From a bacterium (GTDB lineage: Bacteria; Patescibacteriota; Minisyncoccia; Portnoybacterales; JAGGTM01): a stretch of 12,479 bases of DNA. Made by a program: the position numbers and the translations under genes. The stretch covers positions 1-12,479 of the forward strand of contig JAGGTM010000012.1 in assembly GCA_021163745.1 (NCBI GenBank), in the 5' to 3' direction. The notes beneath the pieces were generated by a model. It saw nothing but the letters and a program-made list of their open reading frames with translations, had not been told where the DNA came from and ran no database searches. This document shows positions 4,955-10,455 of this stretch, piece after piece; within the stretch, counting starts at the first letter, position 1, and every line of letters starts with the position of its first letter.

Positions 4955-7408
4955 TTAAACTACAAATTTTAAATCAGATCTTTCTAAAATTTCCCTTTCC
5001 ACTTCCTCTCTCGTTCTGCCGTACTTGTTCCGAGAAAGTTCTTTTACTGTGTTACCAATCTCCGGATTCCCCTTTTCCGGTGGATAAGTTAATATATTGA
5101 ATGGCTCGGATGTTTGATTATCTATCATTATCTTGACATAAGCATTGAAATTATCCAAGTTGATTAAATCATTCTTGTCAAAAACAGGTCCAAACTGCTT
5201 TTCTAAAAATTCTGCGTCCTCTACTCCTACTCTAAAACATACCATAGAACCCACATTTCCAAAAACCGAGTTTTTTATCTTCTCATCTAACTGGCCAATA
5301 AACTGATGAGCAATAATTAAACATAATCTATACTTCCTTGCCTCAGAAAGAATGGTAGAAATACTTTCTGTGGTGAAATTCTGAAACTCGTCCATATATA
5401 AATAAAAATCTCTTCTTTTCTCTTCGGGCATCTCCACTCTGGCGAAAGAATTTATCATTAGTTTAGTAACAATAATCATTCCCAATAAAAAACTATTAAT
5501 TTCTCCGAGTTTCCCTTTAGTCAAGTTTACTAATAGAATTTTACCATTATTTATAATATCTTTAAAATCAATAGTGCTTTTTGATTGCCCAATTATTGGT
5601 CTGGTATAGTCATTTGCAATAAAGATATTGAATTTAGAGGTAATATATGGAGTCATGTTTGATAATGCTGCTTCCCCCCCAGCTTTCTCCGCCTCTTTAA
5701 CCCAGAAATCTCTTACTACAGGATTCTTGCATCTATCTAAAAGATTGTGTCGAAAATCTGCATCAGAAAGAACTTTTGGGACCTCCATTAAAGTAAAGCT
5801 GCCGCAAGAAGAACTTTTTATTGAACTTACAACTCCTTCATCCATTAATAAAAGCAAGGAATTTCTTGCGTATTGTTCAAACATAGGGCCCAGCGCTTCC
5901 GGGACCGCTCCAAATAACTTATGAAAAATATTTATCATCTCGTTAACAATAAAAGTTTTTTGCTCGGGCTTACTTAAATCATATTCTAATAAGTTTAAAC
6001 CAACCGGCATTTGCAAATCAGATGGATCAACTAATACTACATCTTCCTTTCTATGTTCGGGAATTAAACCAAGGACATTCTCAATTAAATCTCCGTGAGG
6101 ATCCAGTATGCTTATGCCATTGTTCTCTCTAATATCCTGAACTATAAGATTTTGCAGGAACGCAGATTTTCCGGTTCCAGTTTGGCCAATTATATACAAA
6201 TGCCTTCTTCTATCTTCTTTTTGTAAACGAACAATCGTCTCTGTCCCGCGATAAAAATTCCTCCCCAAAATCAAACCTTCTTTTGGCAGATTTGCCGGCG
6301 GGGAGGCAGATTTTGCCTTCAGAAATTTTATTTTTGGTGTTTTCAATAAATAAGGGAAATGAAAAATTGAAGTCAGTTCCTCTGTGCACAAAATCATTTT
6401 AGAGGATTCATCGAAAATTCTAAAAGAAAAATTGTAAATCAATTTTTTAAGCGCTCTTCCGGTTACTATAAATGGCTTTAAGGAATTTAAATTTGGAGAA
6501 GCGAATTGATAAAAGGCATTAATCAATTGAATCAGGATTTGATCAGATCTTATTTTGGTCCCCGCGGAAGCAACTAACCTGATATTTGTCTCAAAAGCAG
6601 TTTTACTTGCTTTATTTTCTATCGCTTTCACCAATTCTTCTTGCAACGGAGTTAACGGACTTGGGTTTTGATTTTTTTCAGATTCCTTCTTCTTGAAAGA
6701 TGTAAAAAATTTTCCCAAACTAAAACTTTTCGCTTCCCTCTTTGCCTGTTGATAAGTCATTCCAGAAGAAATAAACTTGGCAATTTTTAATGGTAAATCT
6801 TTCCAGTTTGGGTTCGCCGGCCTTACTAAAATTTGCACCGCCGCGCCTTCTCCTTTTCTCTCCAATTTAGATAAGGCATTGGTAATTTCACCCAACGGAT
6901 CTGCCTCCTGATTTTGATATGTCCTAATTGGTAAAGCATAAAATCTCTTTAATTTAAAATAACATCCGCTTGCCTCTCCTTCAGGATTAAAAATATTATA
7001 ATCTTTTGTCCTTTCTACATTTGCATCTGGAAAAAATCCGTGAATAGTTTTCTCTAAAATGTCTCCGTAATGCGAGGGGCAAGCAATATAAAAAGAAATT
7101 TCTTCTCCTTTTGACGGGGTAGCAATTTCAAAAACTAAATATGGTTTTGGCCAAAAACTTCGTTTTTCTGAGGCAAGATTAGAAAAGCTCGCATAGACCT
7201 GTTCCATAGGAGCAATTATTTCTTTCTCGGTTTTTCCTTCGGGAACTTCTTCCTTCTTTGGAAAACTAACTAAAAACAGACTCATATTCAAAGCTCTAGC
7301 AATCCTTCTTTTATTTCTTATTCTATTAATCAAAAGCCAGCAAACTATAACTAAGATTGCTAAGGAAATAATAAAAATTATAGAAAGCAAAATTTGATTA
7401 AAATCCAT
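4955..7408 (-). CDS. Membrane-anchored VirD4/TraD/HerA-like ATPase (type IV secretion coupling-protein family)
   Basis: This 817-residue protein has one N-terminal membrane helix (about 6-28) followed by a basic stretch (RIRNKRRIAR), so the bulk faces the cytoplasm. Residues 60-390 are a divergent all-purpose N-terminal domain with no recognised motif. The motor domain starts near 390: Walker A GQTGTGKS at 408-415, LDPHGDL at 435-441, VDPSD near 460, Walker B YLYMDEF at 669-675, and the sensor-like IIAHQF at 698-703. LDPHGDL and the DEF-type Walker B are typical of VirD4/TraD coupling proteins and related DUF87/HerA ATPases, which pump DNA or protein as hexamers. No relaxase, VirB4 or pilus gene is in view, so it may serve DNA uptake, a reduced type IV system, or DNA translocation. 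The coiled-coil gene is 157 bases upstream and the small basic gene 29 bases downstream, same strand. Confidence 0.88.
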   Translation of the reverse strand: MDFNQILLSIIFIISLAILVIVCWLLINRIRNKRRIARALNMSLFLVSFPKKEEVPEGKTEKEIIAPMEQVYASFSNLASEKRSFWPKPYLVFEIATPSKGEEISFYIACPSHYGDILEKTIHGFFPDANVERTKDYNIFNPEGEASGCYFKLKRFYALPIRTYQNQEADPLGEITNALSKLERKGEGAAVQILVRPANPNWKDLPLKIAKFISSGMTYQQAKREAKSFSLGKFFTSFKKKESEKNQNPSPLTPLQEELVKAIENKASKTAFETNIRLVASAGTKIRSDQILIQLINAFYQFASPNLNSLKPFIVTGRALKKLIYNFSFRIFDESSKMILCTEELTSIFHFPYLLKTPKIKFLKAKSASPPANLPKEGLILGRNFYRGTETIVRLQKEDRRRHLYIIGQTGTGKSAFLQNLIVQDIRENNGISILDPHGDLIENVLGLIPEHRKEDVVLVDPSDLQMPVGLNLLEYDLSKPEQKTFIVNEMINIFHKLFGAVPEALGPMFEQYARNSLLLLMDEGVVSSIKSSSCGSFTLMEVPKVLSDADFRHNLLDRCKNPVVRDFWVKEAEKAGGEAALSNMTPYITSKFNIFIANDYTRPIIGQSKSTIDFKDIINNGKILLVNLTKGKLGEINSFLLGMIIVTKLMINSFARVEMPEEKRRDFYLYMDEFQNFTTESISTILSEARKYRLCLIIAHQFIGQLDEKIKNSVFGNVGSMVCFRVGVEDAEFLEKQFGPVFDKNDLINLDNFNAYVKIMIDNQTSEPFNILTYPPEKGNPEIGNTVKELSRNKYGRTREEVEREILERSDLKFVV

Positions 7409-7425
7409 AACCTACACTATCTTAC

Positions 7426-7475
7426 CTCCCCCCTTCGTAAGGGGGGAGATTAAGAGGGGGGATGCCACGATGTTC
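7426..7475. repeat. C-run/G-run hairpin repeat, copy A
   Basis: CTCCCCCC (7426-7433) and GGGGGGAG (7441-7448) form a perfect stem extended by TT/AA to 10 bp with a CGT loop. A tail, GATTAAGAGGGGGGATGCC, and CACGATGTT follow. The element lies between the coiled-coil gene and the ATPase start. The same CACGATGTT tail ends copy C at 10340-10348. No mobile-element gene is attached. Confidence 0.7.
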
Positions 7476-7526
7476 TTAAAAAGGTAGAAACTTTTTTCAC
7501 GAAAAATGCAAAAGCTTCTCTTTTTG

Positions 7527-7563
7527 TCCCCCCTTCGTAAGGAGGGAGATAGAGGAAGGAGGG
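7527..7563. repeat. C-run/G-run hairpin repeat, copy B
   Basis: TCCCCCCTTCGTAAGGAGGGA (7527-7547) repeats the core of copy A with one base changed in the stem (A at 7543), followed by GATAGAGGAAGGAGGG. It is in the same orientation and exactly 100 bp from copy A. It ends just before the stop codon of the coiled-coil gene. Confidence 0.7.
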
Positions 7564-7565
7564 CT

Positions 7566-8075
7566 TCACATTTTCTCTAGCTTTCCTTCTTCGATCAATT
7601 TTTGATAAAATTCATCTACTAGTCTGTCATGAAATTCATCTAATACATATGAATTATTTAAACCTTTTGCTACATCAACAGCAAAATCCAACCCTTTTTG
7701 AAAAGCAAGATCACACAGTGTTTCTATCTGATTTTCTTCACTTAAAGAACTTATCCTTTTAACCTGTTTCTTGATATCATTATTGATATCATCGGAAGTA
7801 GATTTATTAGATATAGAACGATAATCATCAGAAGAAATCTCTCTGTCTTTTTCCATAGCTTTTTCTTCCCTCGGAAACTCCCTTTCTTTTTTTATCTCTT
7901 TTATAGTTTCTTCTAATCTATGAATTTTTTCCTCCAATTGTTTAATATACTCAGAAGTACTCTGAGAATCTATTTCATCTCTTCTTTCTAAACCTTCTTT
8001 GCGAGAAATCTCCGCTCTTTCAGGAATTGCTTTTTTTATTGTGCTTTCTTTAATTGGATTTAGTTTATCTATCAT
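7566..8075 (-). CDS. Coiled-coil protein of unknown function, probable partner of the ATPase
   Basis: The 169-residue product is soluble with no signal peptide. Residues 41-66 are a predicted coiled coil with regular heptads (IKQLEEKIHRLEETIKEIKK). Residues 67-99 are a charged, serine-rich linker. Residues 100-169 look like a compact helical domain (LCDLAFQKGLDFAVDVAKGL, then VLDEFHDRLVDEFYQKLIEE). I do not recognise a named family. Being the first gene of the operon, 157 bases before the VirD4/HerA-like ATPase, suggests an adaptor or regulator of that motor; this is context only. The gap to the ATPase holds two strong hairpin repeats that may adjust expression of the downstream gene. The promoter at 8087-8115 would give a leader of about 4 bases before the ATG; no Shine-Dalgarno is present. 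The stop is TGA. Confidence 0.75.
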   Translation of the reverse strand: MIDKLNPIKESTIKKAIPERAEISRKEGLERRDEIDSQSTSEYIKQLEEKIHRLEETIKEIKKEREFPREEKAMEKDREISSDDYRSISNKSTSDDINNDIKKQVKRISSLSEENQIETLCDLAFQKGLDFAVDVAKGLNNSYVLDEFHDRLVDEFYQKLIEEGKLEKM

Positions 8076-8086
8076 AAATTTTTAAT

Positions 8087-8115
8087 ATAATACCATATTT
8101 TGAAACTTACAGCAA
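8087..8115 (-). promoter_or_regulatory. Promoter of the coiled-coil/ATPase operon
   Basis: On the minus strand, TTGCTG (8115-8110), 17 bases, then TATTAT (8092-8087). The ATG begins 11 bases after the -10 box, so the message would be nearly leaderless. The element overlaps the divergent promoter at 8100-8127. Confidence 0.6.
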
Positions 8116-8127
8116 CTGTGATATAAT
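8100..8127 (+). promoter_or_regulatory. Promoter of the first glycosyltransferase gene
   Basis: TTGAAA (8100-8105), 16 bases, then TATAAT (8122-8127) preceded by TGA, an extended -10 arrangement. The ATG is at 8138, so transcription would start about 3-4 bases before it and the message is leaderless. No Shine-Dalgarno is present, which agrees. Confidence 0.7.
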
Positions 8128-8137
8128 AAACATATAC

Positions 8138-9856
8138 ATGAAGAAATCTTATATTTTTATTATTTTACTATTAATACTTATTTTAGCCGGCTTTTTCCGA
8201 TTGTGGAAAATTAAAGCTGTTCCTCCCGGCCTTTATCCCGATGAAGCAATCAACGGGAATGATGCATTATTAAGTTTGGAAAATAATAATTTCAAGATTT
8301 TTTATCCTGAAAACAACGGCAGAGAAGGGCTTTATATTTGGCTTATCGCCCTGAGTTTTAAGATTTTTGGTGCTCATATTTGGTCCCTGAGAATAATCAG
8401 TGCTATTATTGGGATTTTCACTATTTTGGGAATGTATTTACTAGTCAAAGCATTAATGGAGCTCTCAAAAAAGTGGGAATCTTGGGGTAATAAAACTATC
8501 CGTCAAAGTTCTTCGGAGAAAAAATTGGACGCGGAGCTTCGCTCCGCTACTCCGAAAGCAGAATGGATTGCCTTACTTTCCGCCTTCTTCTTGGCTATTT
8601 CTTTCTGGCATATAAATTTTTCTCGCATTGGATTTAGAGCAATTTTGGTTCCGTTTTGCTTAGTATGGGGAATATATTTTCTGTTAAAAGGATTAAATAC
8701 TTCTAACTTAAAATCTATTCTTTCAATAACTTTGGCAGGGATATTTTTTGGGTTAGGATTTTACACTTATATTGCCTTTAGAATTGCTATCTTGATTCCT
8801 TTCTTTTTAATGCTTTATCAAATGTGGAGATATTGGCCGAGATTTAAGATAATGCTCAGTAATAGGTGCTCGATGTTTAGCCTAATTAAAAAAATCTATA
8901 TTGGGGACAGTTGGTGGCGCTGGGATTTGTTTTTTATAGTAGTAATTTTAGTTGCTCTGCCTCTGGGAATTTATTTTTTTCAAAATCCCTCTGATTTTAT
9001 AGGTAGGGCATCAGGTGTTTCTGTTTTTGCAGCAGAAAATCCAATAAAAGAATTCGCCAAAAGCGCTGTAAAAACATTAGCAATGTTCAATTTCTATGGG
9101 GATTTTAACTGGAGGCATAATTATTCCAGCTCTCCTATGATTAACTGGTCAGTAGGAATTTTGTTTATCATGGGATTTTTGATAAGTATTAGAGAAATAA
9201 TAAAAGCCATTAAAAACAAAACCTCGTTCATAGTTTATTATATGTTGATAATCTGGTTTGTTCTTATGCTTTTGCCTGCTGTTTTTACTGCGGAAGGAGT
9301 TCCTCATGCTATAAGAACTATAGGGGTAATTCCGGTAATTTATATTTTTGCCAGTTTAGGTCTTGTTTGGTTTATGGACAAACTTCAAAAAACTCTCGGA
9401 AAATACCCGCAAAAATCGAAGCTTCTTTTTAATATACTGCTGTTTCTGCTTCTTTTTCAGCCAACCATTTCAAACTTCAATAAATATTTCTTTAAATGGG
9501 CGAATAATTCTAATGTAAAGGGTGCATTTAGACAGGATTTGGTGAATATGGGAAATTACATTAATTCTATACCTTCTGGAATTCAAAAATATATTATAGT
9601 AAATGAACCCGGAGTACCTGTGCCATATCCAAATGGAGTCCCTATGCCTGCTCAAACCATTATGTTTATCCAAAATACAAAAAACAATAAAAAGCAAACA
9701 ACATATCTAAAACCGGAAGAGCTTGATAAGATAGAGGAAAAACCCAGCATTGTTATTCCTATAAAATATAATGAAAAAATTTTTGAAAAGTTGAAAGAAA
9801 AATTTCCCAATGGTAAAATAGAAAAAAATAGTTTTGTAATTTTTGAAATCAAATAG
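8138..9856 (+). CDS. GT-C membrane glycosyltransferase (PMT/ArnT-like, GT39/GT83-related)
   Basis: The 572-residue integral membrane protein has a basic start, a first helix at about 4-20, then PDEAINGNDAL (34-44). The Asp35-Glu36 pair in the first outer loop is the hallmark of GT-C enzymes that move a sugar from a polyprenyl-phosphate donor to protein or lipid on the outer face of the membrane. Further matches are SFWHINFSRIGFRA (about 155-168) and HAIRTIGVIPVIY (about 389-401). About ten hydrophobic segments precede a soluble C-terminal part (about 455-572). Residues 105-140, between the third and fourth helices, form a polar insertion containing an in-frame palindrome (see 8512-8556). The donor and acceptor are unknown. 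The gene stands alone on the plus strand, is leaderless, and shares its promoter region with the divergent ATPase operon. Confidence 0.9.
   Translation: MKKSYIFIILLLILILAGFFRLWKIKAVPPGLYPDEAINGNDALLSLENNNFKIFYPENNGREGLYIWLIALSFKIFGAHIWSLRIISAIIGIFTILGMYLLVKALMELSKKWESWGNKTIRQSSSEKKLDAELRSATPKAEWIALLSAFFLAISFWHINFSRIGFRAILVPFCLVWGIYFLLKGLNTSNLKSILSITLAGIFFGLGFYTYIAFRIAILIPFFLMLYQMWRYWPRFKIMLSNRCSMFSLIKKIYIGDSWWRWDLFFIVVILVALPLGIYFFQNPSDFIGRASGVSVFAAENPIKEFAKSAVKTLAMFNFYGDFNWRHNYSSSPMINWSVGILFIMGFLISIREIIKAIKNKTSFIVYYMLIIWFVLMLLPAVFTAEGVPHAIRTIGVIPVIYIFASLGLVWFMDKLQKTLGKYPQKSKLLFNILLFLLLFQPTISNFNKYFFKWANNSNVKGAFRQDLVNMGNYINSIPSGIQKYIIVNEPGVPVPYPNGVPMPAQTIMFIQNTKNNKKQTTYLKPEELDKIEEKPSIVIPIKYNEKIFEKLKEKFPNGKIEKNSFVIFEIK
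8512..8556 (+). repeat. Nested palindrome inside the glycosyltransferase coding sequence
   Basis: The outer arms TTCGGAG (8512-8518) and CTCCGAA (8550-8556) enclose a perfect GCGGAGC-TTC-GCTCCGC stem (8531-8547). It is much richer in GC than the rest of the gene and encodes a polar, charged stretch (about residues 125-140, ...EKKLDAELRSATPK). The frame is kept. This resembles in-frame palindromic repeat insertions such as those of Rickettsia, but only one copy is visible here. Confidence 0.6.
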
Positions 9857-9860
9857 AAAA

Positions 9861-9893
9861 ATAAAAAATGCCAAGGATTTATTTCCTTGGCAT
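9861..9893 (-). terminator. Rho-independent terminator of the 80-residue gene
   Basis: ATGCCAAGGA (9868-9877) and TCCTTGGCAT (9884-9893) form a perfect 10-bp stem with a 6-base loop. On the minus strand the stem is followed by a T-rich tail (9867-9861). On the plus strand only purine-rich sequence follows, so it primarily serves the minus-strand gene ending at 9902; the stem may also protect the 3' end of the glycosyltransferase message. Confidence 0.85.
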
Positions 9894-9901
9894 AAGATAA
9901 G

Positions 9902-10144
9902 CTAAAAAGATAAAAGGCGATACAAAGAAACCACTCTTTTCTCAATTTCCGGATCTGCTATTTCCTCTCCGTATCTCTCTAAAAACTCCTCAATCCCCTT
10001 AGAATTTCTCAATTTATTTTTATACTTAGATTTAAATGTTCTCCTTAAATTCTTCAGTTGCTTTTCCACTTTAGTGTCGCATCCCTTAAATTCCACCCCG
10101 ATAAGAATTTCTCTCCATTTCTCTAATACCTCTTTTATGGTCAT
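9902..10144 (-). CDS. Small helical protein of unknown function, strongly expressed by its signals
   Basis: This 80-residue protein begins MTIKEVLEKWREILIGVEFK. It has no membrane segment or signal peptide, one cysteine (C21), and a net positive middle (about 26-50, rich in K and R) followed by an acidic helix (GIEEFLERYGEEIADPEIEK). I recognise no family. The ATG at 10144 is chosen because AAGGAGG lies 6 bases upstream and a consensus promoter is at 10173-10200. The open frame continues upstream to 10375, but that part is translated repeat DNA and lies partly upstream of the promoter. A clean terminator follows. It stands alone on the minus strand between two plus-strand glycosyltransferase genes, so its role may be unrelated to theirs. 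It could be a nucleic-acid-binding or regulatory small protein, but there is no direct evidence. Confidence 0.75.
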   Translation of the reverse strand: MTIKEVLEKWREILIGVEFKGCDTKVEKQLKNLRRTFKSKYKNKLRNSKGIEEFLERYGEEIADPEIEKRVVSLYRLLSF

Positions 10145-10148
10145 TTTT

Positions 10149-10157
10149 CTCCTCCTT
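10149..10157 (-). promoter_or_regulatory. Strong Shine-Dalgarno of the 80-residue gene
   Basis: AAGGAGGAG on the minus strand, with its AAGGAGG core 6 bases before the ATG at 10144, is the best ribosome-binding site in the window and fixes the start of this gene. Confidence 0.85.
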
Positions 10158-10172
10158 AAAAGAATTTTTGAA

Positions 10173-10200
10173 AATATAACATACATATAAAAATTGTCAA
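10173..10200 (-). promoter_or_regulatory. Consensus promoter of the 80-residue gene
   Basis: A perfect TTGACA (10200-10195), a 16-base spacer ending in TGT, and TATATT (10178-10173) form an extended -10 promoter. Transcription would start near 10166, giving a leader of about 22 bases that contains the Shine-Dalgarno. This is the closest match to the housekeeping consensus in the window. Confidence 0.8.
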
Positions 10201-10259
10201 TTCCTTCAAAACTCTCTCTTCTATCTTTTCCCTTGTAAAGAGAAGATAAAAAGAATATT

Positions 10260-10348
10260 ACCCCCCCCTCTCGCTTCCCCTCCGACAAGAGTCGGAGGGA
10301 GAGATTGAAAGGGGAATTTCTCTCCCTCGTAAGGGGGGGCACGATGTT
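10260..10348. repeat. C-run/G-run hairpin repeat, copy C (composite)
   Basis: A first hairpin, CCCTCCGAC-AAGA-GTCGGAGGG (10278-10299), is followed by GAGATTGAAAGGGG, matching the tail after copy A. A second, degenerate core (10324-10339, CCCTCGTAAGGGGGGG) and CACGATGTT (10341-10349 region) close the element. It looks like two family members side by side. It lies between divergent genes, upstream of both the 80-residue gene's promoter and the second glycosyltransferase. Confidence 0.6.
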
Positions 10349-10350
10349 TG

Positions 10351-10406
10351 GCAATTGGCAGTTAGCAATTGGCAATTGGTAATTGGTAATTGGTAATTGG
10401 TAAGAG
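10351..10406. repeat. Heptamer tandem repeat GCAATTG/GTAATTG
   Basis: Seven 7-base units run from 10351 to 10399 (GCAATTG, GCAGTTA, GCAATTG, GCAATTG, then GTAATTG three times) with a partial eighth. It lies 50 bases before the second glycosyltransferase start. Changes in unit number would alter the distance between any upstream promoter and the gene. Confidence 0.9.
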
Positions 10407-10414
10407 AATCTTAA

Positions 10415-10447
10415 GGGTTTTACCCTCCTCTGAAATCTGGGGTAAAA
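10415..10447 (+). promoter_or_regulatory. Leader with two mutually exclusive hairpins before the second glycosyltransferase
   Basis: TTTTACCC (10418-10425) is the exact reverse complement of GGGTAAAA (10440-10447), with a 14-base loop. The ACCC part can instead pair with GGGT at 10415-10418. The second stem ends 8 bases before the ATG at 10456 and would affect ribosome access. No ligand or protein site is known; the call is structural only. Confidence 0.35.
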
Positions 10448-10455
10448 ATGGGCTT

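Noticed and set aside
5628..5924. 98-codon open frame on the plus strand
   Set aside because: Antisense to the motor domain of the ATPase, whose motifs are intact; no ribosome site or recognisable protein.
4680..8075. Recoded UGA (Gracilibacteria/SR1 genetic code)
   Set aside because: TGA ends the genes at 4680 and 7566, and no conserved protein contains in-frame TGA.
9470..9945. Two minus-strand open frames of 75 and 97 codons
   Set aside because: They overlap the C-terminal part of the glycosyltransferase and cross the terminator at 9861-9893; no coding signals.
10145..10375. Upstream extension of the 80-residue gene to 157 residues
   Set aside because: It would translate the hairpin repeat and cross the consensus promoter; the strong Shine-Dalgarno fixes the ATG at 10144.
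10351..10406. Possible CRISPR array
   Set aside because: Units are 7 bases and contiguous with no spacers, and no cas gene is present; the same holds for the arrays at 11822 and 12342.
10390..10455. TTG start at 10390 for the second glycosyltransferase
   Set aside because: It starts inside the heptamer array and adds 22 residues with no counterpart in the family; the ATG at 10456 gives the expected basic start and first helix.
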